Assembly: GCF_011078175.1 (NCBI RefSeq)
Contig: NZ_JAALCJ010000008.1
Span: forward strand, 62,001-126,000
Length of the DNA stretch: 64,000 nucleotides
Source: Enterobacter cloacae
GTDB lineage: Bacteria; Pseudomonadota; Gammaproteobacteria; Enterobacterales; Enterobacteriaceae
Reading direction: 5' to 3'
The notes beneath the pieces are model-generated. The model saw only the letters and a list, made by a program, of their open reading frames with translations, was not told the DNA's origin and made no database searches. This document shows, in pieces, positions 10,291 to 19,637 of the stretch; position 1 is the stretch's first letter; the number at the start of each line of letters is the position of its first letter. The position numbers and the translations under genes are program-made.

Positions 10291-12624
10291 ATGAAGCAAA
10301 TTCGAATGCTGGCCCAGTACTACGTCGACCTGATGATGAAGCTCGGGCTGGTGCGTTTTTCCATGCTGCTGGCGCTGGCGCTGGTCGTTCTGGCCATCGT
10401 CGTGCAAATGGCCGTGACCATGGTTCTGCATGGTCAGGTCGAGAGCATCGACGTGATCCGCTCTATTTTCTTTGGCCTGCTGATTACCCCATGGGCGGTC
10501 TATTTCCTCTCCGTGGTGGTTGAGCAACTGGAAGAGTCCCGACAGCGTTTATCGAAACTGGTGGATAAGCTGGAAGAGATGCGCGAACGCGATCTCAAAC
10601 TCAATGTCCAGCTCAAGGACAACATTGCCCAGCTGAATCAGGAAATTTCAGACCGTGAGAAGGCGGAAGCCGAGCGTCAGACCACGCTTGAGCAGCTGAA
10701 AATCGAGATGAAAGAGCGTGAAGTGACGCAGATCCAGCTGGAACAACAATCCTCTTTTCTGCGCTCGTTCCTCGATGCGTCGCCGGATCTGGTGTTCTAC
10801 CGTAATGAAGATAAAGAGTTCTCCGGCTGTAACCGGGCCATGGAACTGTTGACCGGTAAAAGCGAAAAGCAGCTGATCCACCTGAAACCTCAGGACGTCT
10901 ATTCCGAAGAGGCGGCAGCAAAAGTGATGGAGACGGATGAAAAGGTCTTTCGCCATAACGTTTCGCTGACCTATGAGCAGTGGCTGGACTACCCCGACGG
11001 GCGCAAAGCCTGCTTTGAGATCCGCAAAGTGCCTTATTACGACCGGGTGGGTAAACGGCATGGTCTGATGGGCTTTGGCCGTGATATTACCGAGCGTAAG
11101 CGCTATCAGGATGCGCTGGAGCGCGCCAGCCGGGATAAAACAACCTTCATCTCCACCATCAGCCATGAACTGCGCACCCCGCTGAATGGCATTGTGGGGC
11201 TAAGCCGCATTCTGCTGGATACCGAGCTGACCAGCGAGCAGGAAAAATACCTCAAAACGATCCACGTCTCGGCGGTCACGCTGGGCAATATCTTCAATGA
11301 TATTATCGACATGGATAAGATGGAGCGCCGTAAAGTTCAGCTCGACAACCAGCCGGTTGATTTTACCGGCTTCCTCGCGGACCTGGAAAACCTGTCAGGT
11401 TTGCAGGCTCAGCAAAAAGGGTTGAGCTTTGTGATGGAGCCAACGCTGCCGTTGCCGCATAAAGTGGTGACGGACGGCACGCGTCTGCGTCAGATCCTGT
11501 GGAATCTCATCAGCAATGCCGTGAAGTTTACCCAGAGGGGGCAGGTTGCGGTGCGTATTCGTTATGACGAAGGGGACATGCTCCACTTTGAAGTTGAGGA
11601 CTCGGGTATCGGCATTCCTCAGGAGGAGCAGGATAAGATCTTCGCCATGTACTATCAGGTTAAAGACAGCCACGGCGGTAAACCGGCAACCGGTACGGGC
11701 ATTGGCCTGGCGGTGTCGAAACGTCTGGCGAAAAGTATGGGTGGGGATATTACCGTTGCCAGCCAGCCGGGTAAAGGCTCCACCTTTACGCTTACCGTCC
11801 ACGCGCCTGCCGTCGCGGAAGAGGTGGAAGATACGTTTGAGAACGACGATATGCCGCTGCCAGCCCTGCACGTCCTGCTGGTGGAAGATATTGAGCTGAA
11901 CGTCATTGTCGCCCGGTCGGTACTGGAAAAACTCGGTAATAGCGTGGATGTGGCGATGACCGGCAAAGCCGCGCTGGAGATGTTCACGCCGGGCGAGTAT
12001 GACCTGGTGCTGCTCGATATTCAGCTGCCGGACATGACCGGGCTGGATATCTCCCGCGAGCTGACGCGCAAATATGCCCCTGACGAGCTGCCGCCGCTGG
12101 TGGCGTTGACCGCAAACGTGCTGAAAGATAAAAAAGAGTACCTTGATGCCGGGATGGATGATGTGCTCAGCAAGCCGCTGGCAGTACCTGCCCTGACGGC
12201 GATGATCAAGAAGTTCTGGGATACCTGTGATGAAGAGGAGAGCACCATGACGTCTGTTGATAGCGCCAAAGCCCAAACGATACTGGATACCGCCATGCTG
12301 GAGCAGTATATCGATCTGGTGGGACCAAAACTGATCACCGATGGTCTGGCCGTGTTCGAAAAAATGATGCCGGGCTATCTGAACGTGCTTGAATCTAACC
12401 TGACGGCGCGTGACCAGAAGGGCATCGTCGAAGAGGGACATAAAATCAAAGGCGCGGCTGGCTCCGTCGGGTTACGCCATCTCCAGCAGTTGGGCCAACA
12501 GATTCAGTCACCTGATTTACCTGCCTGGGAAGATAACGTAGGTGATTGGGTTGAAGAGATGAAACAAGAGTGGCAAAACGATGTGGCAGTGCTGAAAGCC
12601 TGGGTGGATGCCAGAAAAAAATGA
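10291..12624 (+). CDS. arcB: Aerobic respiration control sensor histidine kinase ArcB
   Basis: 777 residues against 778 in E. coli. ArcB senses the quinone redox state and phosphorylates ArcA under low oxygen. Two membrane spans lie at about 22-77. A leucine-zipper-like linker and a PAS domain (FLDASPDLVFYRNEDKEFSG, from about 160) follow. The kinase H box is STISHELRTPLNG (His near 292), then the ATP site (NLISNAVKF, GIGIP, GTGIGLAVS), the receiver (LLDIQLPDMTG, Asp near 576) and the C-terminal Hpt domain (HKIKGAAGSVGL, His near 717). I chose the ATG at 10291 because GAAGGGA precedes it. The sRNA ArcZ is encoded against its 3' end. Confidence 0.97.
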   Translation: MKQIRMLAQYYVDLMMKLGLVRFSMLLALALVVLAIVVQMAVTMVLHGQVESIDVIRSIFFGLLITPWAVYFLSVVVEQLEESRQRLSKLVDKLEEMRERDLKLNVQLKDNIAQLNQEISDREKAEAERQTTLEQLKIEMKEREVTQIQLEQQSSFLRSFLDASPDLVFYRNEDKEFSGCNRAMELLTGKSEKQLIHLKPQDVYSEEAAAKVMETDEKVFRHNVSLTYEQWLDYPDGRKACFEIRKVPYYDRVGKRHGLMGFGRDITERKRYQDALERASRDKTTFISTISHELRTPLNGIVGLSRILLDTELTSEQEKYLKTIHVSAVTLGNIFNDIIDMDKMERRKVQLDNQPVDFTGFLADLENLSGLQAQQKGLSFVMEPTLPLPHKVVTDGTRLRQILWNLISNAVKFTQRGQVAVRIRYDEGDMLHFEVEDSGIGIPQEEQDKIFAMYYQVKDSHGGKPATGTGIGLAVSKRLAKSMGGDITVASQPGKGSTFTLTVHAPAVAEEVEDTFENDDMPLPALHVLLVEDIELNVIVARSVLEKLGNSVDVAMTGKAALEMFTPGEYDLVLLDIQLPDMTGLDISRELTRKYAPDELPPLVALTANVLKDKKEYLDAGMDDVLSKPLAVPALTAMIKKFWDTCDEEESTMTSVDSAKAQTILDTAMLEQYIDLVGPKLITDGLAVFEKMMPGYLNVLESNLTARDQKGIVEEGHKIKGAAGSVGLRHLQQLGQQIQSPDLPAWEDNVGDWVEEMKQEWQNDVAVLKAWVDARKK

Positions 12625-12738
12625 CCCCGGCTATACCGGGGTGCGCGAATACTGCGCCAACACCAGGGAAATCGTGGCTGCGCCTGATTTTTGTGGGTTG
12701 TTTTCGCATGGACGCCGCCTGAAAAATTGAGGCCGCAC
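12615..12738 (-). ncRNA. arcZ: ArcZ small regulatory RNA
   Basis: The minus strand between arcB and elbB starts with GTGCGGCC, as E. coli ArcZ does. From GGCGCAGCC onward it is nearly identical to it, including the seed GATTTCCCTGGTGTTGGCGC. It ends in a CCCCGG/CCGGGG terminator (12625-12641) and a T run that lies inside the last arcB codons. ArcZ is an Hfq-dependent sRNA that activates rpoS translation and represses motility genes; ArcA represses it, forming a loop with arcB. The middle of the 5' half differs from E. coli as I remember it, which fits processing to the conserved 3' half. Confidence 0.9.
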
Positions 12739-12857
12739 GCAGATAAGATAGCAAATCTTAAACAGTTTGTTACATGAATCAGTGAAATGTGTGAAGCATA
12801 GCGTTTTAATCAGAATTTTTAATGTGCTTCAGCGAGTTGCATAGAAGGATCGTCAGA

Positions 12858-13511
12858 ATGAAAAAGATTGGTGTCGTACTGAGCGGATGTGGTGTTTACG
12901 ATGGTTCAGAGATACATGAAACCGTATTAACGCTGCTGGCCTTGTCGCGCCAGGGAGCAGACGTTACCTGCTTCGCCCCGGATAAAACCCAGGCAGACGT
13001 GATTAATCATCTTACCGGCGAGCCAATGGCGGAAAGCCGTAACGTGCTGATTGAAGCGGCGCGTATTGTGCGCGGCGATATTCACCCGCTGGCACAGGCC
13101 GATGCGGCTGAACTTGATGCGCTCATCGTGCCGGGCGGGTTTGGCGCGGCGAAAAACCTGAGCACGTTTGCAACGGAAGGCGCGGCGTGTCACGTCGATC
13201 CCGATTTAAAAGCGCTATCGCAGGCGATGCATGCGGCAGGTAAGCCGCAGGGCTTTATCTGCATTGCGCCAGCCATGCTGCCGAAAATTTTTGATTTCCC
13301 GCTGCGGCTCACGATCGGAACCGACATTGATACCGCGGAGATTGTCGAGGATATGGGCGGTGAACACGTTCCATGTCCGGTAGACGACATTGTGGTGGAT
13401 GAGGACAACAAAATCATCACCACGCCAGCGTATATGCTGGCGCAGAACATCGCAGAGGCTGCCGCAGGCATTGAAAAGCTGGTGGACAGAGTGCTGGTCC
13501 TGACCGAATGA
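12858..13511 (+). CDS. elbB: Glyoxalase ElbB (DJ-1/PfpI-like)
   Basis: 217 residues, collinear with E. coli ElbB. It has the class I glutamine-amidotransferase-like fold of the DJ-1/PfpI superfamily, with [10 protein letters not shown] and the nucleophile elbow FICIAPAML (Cys in GFICIAP). ElbB was linked to isoprenoid yield and has weak glyoxalase activity; its physiological role is unclear. The ATG at 12858 is preceded by GAAGGA. Its last four bases overlap mtgA (ATGA), so the two form an operon, as in E. coli. Confidence 0.95.
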   Translation: MKKIGVVLSGCGVYDGSEIHETVLTLLALSRQGADVTCFAPDKTQADVINHLTGEPMAESRNVLIEAARIVRGDIHPLAQADAAELDALIVPGGFGAAKNLSTFATEGAACHVDPDLKALSQAMHAAGKPQGFICIAPAMLPKIFDFPLRLTIGTDIDTAEIVEDMGGEHVPCPVDDIVVDEDNKIITTPAYMLAQNIAEAAAGIEKLVDRVLVLTE

Positions 13512-14233
13512 GTCGTAAATTTTCCCCCGGCGGGTGGTTAAAACGGATCCTGCTGCGGATGGTGCTGGTCCTGGCGGTTTTCTGGGGCGGCGGTATTGCG
13601 CTGTTCAGCATCCTGCCCGTCCCGTTTTCCGCCGTGATGGCAGAGCGGCAGGTAAGCGCGTGGCTCTCGGGCGATTTTGACTATGTTGCCCACTCAGACT
13701 GGGTCAGCATGGATGCAATCTCCCCGTGGATGGGGCTGGCGGTCATTGCGGCAGAAGATCAGAAATTCCCGGAGCACTGGGGTTTTGACGTAGCGGCTAT
13801 CGAAAAGGCGCTGGATCATAATGAACGTCATGAAAACCGCGTCCGCGGCGCGTCGACGCTTTCTCAGCAGACGGTAAAAAACCTGTTCTTATGGGACGGC
13901 CGCAGCTGGGTGAGAAAAGGGCTGGAGGCCGGGCTGACGCTGGGTGTCGAGACGGTGTGGAGCAAAAAACGCATTTTAACCGTCTACCTGAATATCGCGG
14001 AATTTGGTGACGGCGTGTTTGGGGTCGAAGCAGCATCGCAGCGCTATTTTGGCAAGCCCGCCAGCAGGCTGACTATGTCCGAAGCAGCACTGCTTGCCGC
14101 CGTGCTGCCGAACCCGCTGCGTTTTAAGGCCAGCGCCCCGTCAGGCTACGTGCGAAGCCGGCAGGCGTGGATTATGCGCCAGATGCGTCAGCTGGGTGGG
14201 GAAGGGTTTATGGAGCGAAATAATCTTATGTAG
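13508..14233 (+). CDS. mtgA: Monofunctional peptidoglycan glycosyltransferase
   Basis: 241 residues. MtgA polymerises lipid II glycan chains at the inner membrane without a transpeptidase domain. A single N-terminal membrane anchor lies at about residues 13-38. The GT51 motifs are [12 protein letters not shown] (catalytic Glu), [26 protein letters not shown] and [24 protein letters not shown]. It overlaps elbB by 4 bases. In E. coli yrbL lies next; here a REP and then npr on the other strand follow directly. Confidence 0.96.
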   Translation: MSRKFSPGGWLKRILLRMVLVLAVFWGGGIALFSILPVPFSAVMAERQVSAWLSGDFDYVAHSDWVSMDAISPWMGLAVIAAEDQKFPEHWGFDVAAIEKALDHNERHENRVRGASTLSQQTVKNLFLWDGRSWVRKGLEAGLTLGVETVWSKKRILTVYLNIAEFGDGVFGVEAASQRYFGKPASRLTMSEAALLAAVLPNPLRFKASAPSGYVRSRQAWIMRQMRQLGGEGFMERNNLM

Positions 14234-14262
14234 GGCGGGTAAGCGCAGCGCTACCCGCCGAC
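14232..14262. repeat. REP-type palindrome between mtgA and npr
   Basis: GTAGGGCGGGTAAGCGCAGC followed by GCTACCCGCC is a REP stem between the convergent mtgA and npr genes. It occupies the place of yrbL in E. coli and may shield both 3' ends. Confidence 0.75.
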
Positions 14263-14272
14263 ATGGCGAACG

Positions 14273-14545
14273 TTAGTCTTCGTCAAACCCGGCGTTAAAC
14301 AGGGCAATCACTGCCGCCAGCGCTTCTTCTTCCTGCGGACCGGTGGCTTCCACTTCAATCTGACGGCCTTTGGCAGAATCCAGCATTAGCAGCGCAATCA
14401 CGCTGTTGGCTTCTGCCTCGGTTCCCTCGTCGTTGCGCAGCAGCACCTCAGCATCAAAACCCTGCATCAGTTCAAACAGCTTCATCGCCGGGCGCGCATG
14501 CATGCCCAGCTTGTTAGTGATTTCGACGGTCTGTTTTACGGTCAT
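14273..14545 (-). CDS. npr: Nitrogen PTS phosphocarrier NPr
   Basis: 90 residues, an HPr-like protein. NPr passes phosphate from EI-Ntr (PtsP) to EIIA-Ntr (PtsN) and reports nitrogen state to potassium transport and envelope enzymes. The active-site segment is [15 protein letters not shown], with the phosphorylated His in HARP at about residue 16. The start overlaps the rapZ stop (ATGA). It is the last gene of the rpoN-hpf-ptsN-rapZ-npr run. Confidence 0.97.
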   Translation of the reverse strand: MTVKQTVEITNKLGMHARPAMKLFELMQGFDAEVLLRNDEGTEAEANSVIALLMLDSAKGRQIEVEATGPQEEEALAAVIALFNAGFDED

Positions 14546-15396
14546 GTTTTACGTTTTTCCAGGGTGCGATGACGGGACTGAACGTTCTTCCCGCGAGAGC
14601 GGAAATAATCAGCCAGCTGTTCGGCAATGTACACCGAACGATGTTTACCGCCGGTACAGCCAATCGCTACCGTCAGGTAGCTACGATTGTTTGTTTCCAG
14701 CATAGGTAACCATAGCTCAAGGTAGCTTCGCGTCTGGTAAATAAAATTGTGTACTTCAGTGTGTCGATCGAGGAACGCTGCCACGGGCTTATCCAGACCG
14801 GTCATAGGACGCAGTTTTGGATCCCAGTGTGGGTTCGGCAGGAATCGCACATCAAAAACGTAATCCGCATCGATAGGTATACCGTGCTTAAAGCCGAAGG
14901 ATTCAAACACCATCGTTAGTTCGCGCTCGCGCTTGCCGAGTAAGCGCGTACGCAGCATTTCCGCCAGCTCGTGGACGGACATTTCAGAGGTGTCGACAAT
15001 CAGGTCGGCTCGTGAACGCAGCGGTTCAAGCAGATCGCTCTCTTTATCGATGGCGCTTTCCAGCGAAAGATTTTTACTGGAGAGCGGATGCAAACGACGT
15101 GTATCGCTGTAGCGTCGGATCAACGTGTTGCGGTCAGCATCGAGGAACAAGAGCTGAGGCGAGAAGCATTCCGGCAGGCTATTCATTGCCTGCTCGAAGA
15201 TTTCCGGCGATTCCGGCATGTTACGCACGTCTATACTGACGGCGGCAGAGATTTGCCTGTCTGCGAGCGTTCGCGCCAGATCGGGTAACAGCACTACTGG
15301 CAGGTTGTCTACGCAGTAAAATCCCATGTCTTCCAGCGCACGCAAGGCCACGGACTTCCCGGACCCTGAACGACCGCTGACGATCATCAGCACCAT
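14542..15396 (-). CDS. rapZ: RNase adapter protein RapZ
   Basis: 284 residues, as in E. coli. RapZ binds sRNA GlmZ and delivers it to RNase E, controlling glmS and amino-sugar supply; sRNA GlmY titrates it. Walker A is GRSGSGKS at about 8-15 and a Walker B-like segment follows. The C-terminal domain has the conserved [16 protein letters not shown] motif and a basic tail ([15 protein letters not shown]) that binds RNA. It lies 45 bases after ptsN and overlaps npr by 4. GlmM, a later step in the same precursor pathway, is also in this window. Confidence 0.97.
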   Translation of the reverse strand: MVLMIVSGRSGSGKSVALRALEDMGFYCVDNLPVVLLPDLARTLADRQISAAVSIDVRNMPESPEIFEQAMNSLPECFSPQLLFLDADRNTLIRRYSDTRRLHPLSSKNLSLESAIDKESDLLEPLRSRADLIVDTSEMSVHELAEMLRTRLLGKRERELTMVFESFGFKHGIPIDADYVFDVRFLPNPHWDPKLRPMTGLDKPVAAFLDRHTEVHNFIYQTRSYLELWLPMLETNNRSYLTVAIGCTGGKHRSVYIAEQLADYFRSRGKNVQSRHRTLEKRKT

Positions 15397-15441
15397 GTTC
15401 CGTTTCTCCTCAGGGCAGCTGTTCTGAAAGCCATCTCGCGA

Positions 15442-15933
15442 TTATGCCTCATCCTGGTGGCCTTCTGCTTCAGTGATAATTTGATAAAGCTCTTCATCAC
15501 TTTGGGCTGAGCGCAGTCGACGACAAATGGTTTTATCTGCCAGACGTTTGGCAACCAGCGACAGCGTGTGCAGGTGGGTTTTAGTCTGATCGGCAGGAAC
15601 CAGCAGTGCGAAAAGCAGATCCACAGGCTGGTTATCAATGGCGTCAAAAGCGATAGGCGTTTCCAGTTGCACAAACACGCCCACGGCACGCAGCGTATCT
15701 TCTTCAAGCTTGCCGTGCGGGATCGCAATGCCATTGCCGATACCTGTACTGCCCATTTTTTCTCGAGTCAGAATGGCTTCAAATACGATCTGCGGCGGCA
15801 GACCCAGCTGTTTTGCGGCCAGTTCACTAATAATCTCCAGCGCACGTTTTTTGCTCTGGCAGTGAACGCCACTGCGGGTACAATCCTGGTTAAGGACATT
15901 GCTCAGTTGAAGAGCGGAATCGTTGTTTATCAT
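15442..15933 (-). CDS. ptsN: Nitrogen PTS EIIA component PtsN
   Basis: 163 residues, the E. coli length. EIIA-Ntr accepts phosphate from NPr; its unphosphorylated form regulates the potassium transporter TrkA and the sensor KdpD. The active site is GIAIPHGKLEE, with the phosphorylated His near residue 73. It sits in the rpoN operon between hpf and rapZ. An 11-bp perfect hairpin (15963-15987) separates it from hpf and could set the relative amounts of the two messages. Confidence 0.97.
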   Translation of the reverse strand: MINNDSALQLSNVLNQDCTRSGVHCQSKKRALEIISELAAKQLGLPPQIVFEAILTREKMGSTGIGNGIAIPHGKLEEDTLRAVGVFVQLETPIAFDAIDNQPVDLLFALLVPADQTKTHLHTLSLVAKRLADKTICRRLRSAQSDEELYQIITEAEGHQDEA

Positions 15934-15962
15934 AATTTCACCTAAGCGCTAACTGTACAAAT

Positions 15963-15987
15963 GGCCTGTTGTGTTTCACAACAGGCC
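15963..15987 (-). other. Perfect 11-bp hairpin between hpf and ptsN
   Basis: GGCCTGTTGTG and CACAACAGGCC flank a TTT loop. Neither strand has a T run, so this is more likely an RNA-stability or processing element inside the rpoN operon than a terminator. Confidence 0.6.
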
Positions 15988-16015
15988 GTCCTGCACCCGT
16001 TAACTGCCCGGACAA

Positions 16016-16303
16016 TTAGTGTTGTTTCAGTTTATCTTTATGTTTATTGAGCTGTCTCGCAAGCTTATCAATCAAGCCGTCGATAGCCGCGTACATGTCT
16101 TGCCCTTCCGCACTGGCATGAAGTTCCCCTCCGTTGACGTGCAGGGTTGCATCCGAGATATGCGTCACTTTCTCCACTTTCAACACAACATAGACCTGGT
16201 TGATCCTCTCGAAATACTGCTCGAGTTTCGCAAACTTAGTGTTTACAAAATCGCGTAAAGCCTCAGTAATCTCGACGTTATGTCCGGTGATATTGAGCTG
16301 CAT
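16016..16303 (-). CDS. hpf: Ribosome hibernation promoting factor HPF
   Basis: 95 residues, the short gamma-proteobacterial form. HPF binds the 30S decoding region and promotes 100S ribosome dimers in stationary phase, together with Rmf. The sequence MQLNITGHNVEITEALRDFV and the VEKVTHISDATLHVNGGELHASAEG strand pair are typical, and the tail is Lys/His rich. It lies 22 bases after rpoN, so it is co-transcribed with it. Confidence 0.97.
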   Translation of the reverse strand: MQLNITGHNVEITEALRDFVNTKFAKLEQYFERINQVYVVLKVEKVTHISDATLHVNGGELHASAEGQDMYAAIDGLIDKLARQLNKHKDKLKQH

Positions 16304-16325
16304 AGTGTCTTCCTTATCGGTTGTG

Positions 16326-17759
16326 TCAAACCAGTTGTTTACGCTGGTTAGACGGCGGAATGGATAAAGACTCTCGATACTTCGCGACAGTACGACGTGC
16401 CACCATAATACCCTGATCGGACAGCATGGTGGTTAACTTACTGTCACTGAGTGGCTTCGCGGGGTTCTCCGCGGCGATCAACTTCTTCACCAGTGCGCGA
16501 ATAGCCGTTGACGAGGCTTCGCCGCCGCCTTCGGTATTCACGTGGCTGGAGAAGAAATACTTAAGCTCAAAAATACCGCGTGGGCTGTGCAGATACTTCT
16601 GCGTGGTCACGCGGGAAATGGTTGATTCATGCATCTCGACGGCCTGGGCGATATCCGCCAACACCATCGGTTTCATAAATTCTTCGCCCTGCTCAAAGAA
16701 CGCCTGCTGTTGTTCGACAATACAGCGGCTAACGCGCAGCAGCGTGTCATTACGGCTCTCCAGACTCTTGATCAACCAGCGTGCTTCCTGAAGGTTGCTG
16801 CGAATGTATTGATTATCAGCGTCGTTACGTGCGCTGGTGCACATGGAGGCGTATTGCTGGTTGATTTGCAGGCGAGGAATGCTGTCGACGTTCAGTTCAA
16901 CGACCCAGCGGCCATTATGTTTTCTCACCAGCACATCAGGAATAACATATTCCGGCTCGCTGGTCTGGATCGACTGCCCCGGTCGCGGATCGAGCGACTG
17001 GATCAGATTCACCGCTTCCTTCAGCACCTCTTCTTTCAGGCGCGTGACGCGCATCAGGGTGCGGAAGTCGTGATTCGCCAGCAGATCCAGATGATCGCTG
17101 ATGATGAGCCGGGCTTCGTCAATCCACGGTGTCTCTTTGGCAAACTGCGAAAGCTGGATCAGAAGGCAGTCGCGCAGATCTTTCGCGGCGACGCCAATCG
17201 GGTCGAAACGCTGAACGCGTTTCAGGACGGCTTCGATCTCTTCCAGCTCTATCTCGTCATCGCCGATGCTTTCAAGAATCTCGTCCAGCGTTACGGTCAA
17301 ATAGCCCGTGTCGTCAACGGCATCAACAATCGAGGTGGCAATGGCGCGATCGGTATCGGAGAAAGGGGTCAGCTCGACCTGCCACATCAGATAGTCCTGA
17401 AGCGACTGGGTGGTTTCACCCTGGTAGACCGGGAGTTCATCGTCCTGGTAGTCTGCACGCGTCCCGGAAGGAGTACCCGCGGTGTAGATTTCATCCCAGC
17501 TGGCATCCAGCGGCAGTTCGTCCGGCATCTCTTTCTGTTCGAGCGCATCTACGGAGTCGAGCGTTTCTGTGTCCTGCGTCTGCTGGGTGTCTACCTCGTC
17601 ATGAAGATCGGTTTGCTCCAGCAGCGGATTGCTGTCCAGCGCCTGCTGGAGCTCCTGCTGGAGTTCTAACGTGGACAACTGCAACAGACGGATTGCCTGC
17701 TGTAGCTGCGGCGTCATGGCCAGTTGCTGGCTAAGCCGTAATTGCAAACCTTGCTTCAT
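16326..17759 (-). CDS. rpoN: RNA polymerase sigma-54 factor
   Basis: 477 residues, as in E. coli. Sigma-54 directs RNA polymerase to -24/-12 promoters that need AAA+ activators, for example for nitrogen assimilation. Region I is the Gln/Leu-rich start ([23 protein letters not shown]). Acidic region II follows at about 50-120, then the core-binding domain. The helix-turn-helix (about 365-390) and the RpoN box [10 protein letters not shown] near residue 455 recognise DNA. It lies 47 bases after lptB and heads hpf-ptsN-rapZ-npr. Confidence 0.98.
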   Translation of the reverse strand: MKQGLQLRLSQQLAMTPQLQQAIRLLQLSTLELQQELQQALDSNPLLEQTDLHDEVDTQQTQDTETLDSVDALEQKEMPDELPLDASWDEIYTAGTPSGTRADYQDDELPVYQGETTQSLQDYLMWQVELTPFSDTDRAIATSIVDAVDDTGYLTVTLDEILESIGDDEIELEEIEAVLKRVQRFDPIGVAAKDLRDCLLIQLSQFAKETPWIDEARLIISDHLDLLANHDFRTLMRVTRLKEEVLKEAVNLIQSLDPRPGQSIQTSEPEYVIPDVLVRKHNGRWVVELNVDSIPRLQINQQYASMCTSARNDADNQYIRSNLQEARWLIKSLESRNDTLLRVSRCIVEQQQAFFEQGEEFMKPMVLADIAQAVEMHESTISRVTTQKYLHSPRGIFELKYFFSSHVNTEGGGEASSTAIRALVKKLIAAENPAKPLSDSKLTTMLSDQGIMVARRTVAKYRESLSIPPSNQRKQLV

Positions 17760-17806
17760 GTTCAGCGCGTTTTTCTCCGGTTCGGCGTGACTTAACCTCT
17801 ACCCTA

Positions 17807-18532
17807 TCAGAGTCTGAAGTCTTCCCCAAGGTACACGCGCTTAACATGCTCATCTTCGAGGATTTGCTGCGGCGTACCGTGGGCAATAAGATGGCCCTGG
17901 CTCACAATGTAGGCGCGCTCACACACGGCCAGCGTTTCACGAACGTTGTGGTCCGTGATCAGTACGCCAAGCCCGCTATCGCGCAGATGCTCAATAATAC
18001 GTTTGATATCGATAACGGAGATGGGGTCAACGCCCGCAAACGGTTCATCCAGCAGGATGAATTTCGGGTTTGCTGCCAGCGCGCGCGCAATCTCAACGCG
18101 GCGGCGTTCACCGCCGGACAGTGCCTGACCGAGGCTGTCGCGAAGGTGTTCGATATGAAACTCTTCCATCAGCTCGTTCGCACGGTCAGTGCGTTGCTCG
18201 CTGGTCAGATCGTCACGGATCTGGAGCACGGCCATCAGGTTATCGAACACGCTTAAGCGGCGGAAGATGGAGGCTTCCTGCGGCAGATAGCCGATGCCAC
18301 GACGCGCGCGGGCATGAAGCGGCAGCAGGCTGATGTCTTCATCATCGATAATAATGTTGCCGGCATCACGCGGGACAATGCCCACGACCATGTAGAAAGT
18401 CGTGGTTTTACCCGCACCGTTAGGGCCAAGCAAACCCACGATTTCGCCGGAGTTGACGGTCAGACTGACATCTTCGACGACGCGGCGGCCCTTGTACGCT
18501 TTCGCGAGGTTTTTTGCAGTTAATGTTGCCAT
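17807..18532 (-). CDS. lptB: LPS export ABC transporter ATPase LptB
   Basis: 241 residues. As a dimer it powers LptF/LptG extraction of LPS at the cytoplasmic face. Walker A is GPNGAGKTT (about 37-45), the Q loop is [10 protein letters not shown], the ABC signature is LSGGERRR, Walker B is [12 protein letters not shown], and the switch His is in ITDHNVRET. Six bases separate it from lptA. Its permeases lie at 7972-10154, nearer than in the E. coli map. Confidence 0.98.
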   Translation of the reverse strand: MATLTAKNLAKAYKGRRVVEDVSLTVNSGEIVGLLGPNGAGKTTTFYMVVGIVPRDAGNIIIDDEDISLLPLHARARRGIGYLPQEASIFRRLSVFDNLMAVLQIRDDLTSEQRTDRANELMEEFHIEHLRDSLGQALSGGERRRVEIARALAANPKFILLDEPFAGVDPISVIDIKRIIEHLRDSGLGVLITDHNVRETLAVCERAYIVSQGHLIAHGTPQQILEDEHVKRVYLGEDFRL

Positions 18533-18538
18533 AACGAA

Positions 18539-19093
18539 TTAATTACTCTTTTTTTGTGCCGGAGCCTGACCGTTGTTCTTGTCCTGCAACTGCGAAGGCA
18601 CAAGCACGGTAGTGACGCGCTTGCCTTTTTCGCTGGAGGCCTGCATTTTCTGCTCTTTCACCAGATAGGTGATCTTGTCGCCTTTGATATTGCTGTCCAG
18701 CTGTTCCAGGTAAGCATTACCGGTCAGAATGACCAGATCCTTCGCCAGTTCATAATGCATATGTGAGGCATGGCCTTTCACCGGCTTGCCGTTGTCCTGC
18801 ATCTGGTAGAAGGTGGCCGGGTTGCCATAACCATCGATAATCTCTTTGCCCTGCTCGCCGCCCGGACGAGTAACGACCACTTTGTCGGCATTGATTTTAA
18901 TGGTGCCCTGGGTCATGACGACGTTGCCGGTAAAGGTGACGACGTTACCCTGCATATCCAGAGACTGGGTATCAGATTCAATATGAATCGGCTGTTCGGT
19001 ATCGCCAGTCACAGCAAGCGCGGGAAGACTGGCCGCCAGCAGCGCGCTGGCGATAACAACTTTAAGGCTGAGTTTGTTTGTTTTGAATTTCAT
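18539..19093 (-). CDS. lptA: LPS transport periplasmic protein LptA
   Basis: 184 residues. LptA forms the periplasmic beta-jellyroll bridge that carries LPS from LptC to LptD. A signal peptide spans about residues 1-27 (SALLAASLPALA, cut before VTGDTEQPI), followed by the OstA-type fold with repeated strands such as GNVVTFTGNVVMTQGTIKINADKVVV. The start at 19093 matches the E. coli N terminus and lies inside the last codons of lptC, with AAAGG as ribosome site. Translation is therefore coupled to lptC. An ATG 7 codons upstream is rejected. Confidence 0.96.
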   Translation of the reverse strand: MKFKTNKLSLKVVIASALLAASLPALAVTGDTEQPIHIESDTQSLDMQGNVVTFTGNVVMTQGTIKINADKVVVTRPGGEQGKEIIDGYGNPATFYQMQDNGKPVKGHASHMHYELAKDLVILTGNAYLEQLDSNIKGDKITYLVKEQKMQASSEKGKRVTTVLVPSQLQDKNNGQAPAQKKSN

Positions 19094-19637
19094 AGGAGGT
19101 TCTAACCTTTTCAATCAGCTCGGCGTTTTTGCTGCGTAAGTTCCCGCGCATTCTTAAACCGCTGGAATTAAATGTTGTGCCATACAGGGTGACTAAATCC
19201 TGCGACGTGACATCCTGGGTGACCAGGTTGATCTGGGCGTTATCCGTCGTAATTTTTCGCAGTTGAGCGTCAGCGGTCAGGGCGTTGACTTCAACGTGAC
19301 CATACAGGTAAAGCATACGGTCATTTGTCAGTTTTGCCCGGTCAGACTTGATAGACCACGTCGGCACTTTGTCCGTATCAAAGGTGGTCATGACCGGTTG
19401 GGTAAACCATGAGGTACCGTCATCTGAAAAATATTCTACATGCTGCGCAACCAGGCGATAGTTCAGCGCGCCTTCCGGGCTATAGACCACGGTGTCGCTG
19501 TGATCGCTTTTATAGGTCGGGTCGCTCGTGTTAACCACTTCCGCTTGCGTATCATCGCGGTCTGCGAGGTTTACGCCAATCAGTACCAGGGCGACAAGCG
19601 CAAGCAGAATGATAACCCAACGTCTGGTTTTACTCAT
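19062..19637 (-). CDS. lptC: LPS export system protein LptC
   Basis: 191 residues, as in E. coli. LptC is a bitopic inner-membrane protein: one span at about residues 7-25 (WVIILLALVALVLIGVNL), then a periplasmic jellyroll that takes LPS from LptF/LptG and passes it to LptA. The C terminus ends ...TSYEIQNKQTQP. It overlaps the kdsC stop by 4 bases and the lptA start by 32, giving a tightly coupled kdsC-lptC-lptA chain. Confidence 0.97.
   Translation of the reverse strand: MSKTRRWVIILLALVALVLIGVNLADRDDTQAEVVNTSDPTYKSDHSDTVVYSPEGALNYRLVAQHVEYFSDDGTSWFTQPVMTTFDTDKVPTWSIKSDRAKLTNDRMLYLYGHVEVNALTADAQLRKITTDNAQINLVTQDVTSQDLVTLYGTTFNSSGLRMRGNLRSKNAELIEKVRTSYEIQNKQTQP

Noticed and set aside
11395-12441. 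348-codon minus-strand frame opposite arcB
   Set aside because: It lies wholly within arcB and has no family resemblance; a coding shadow.
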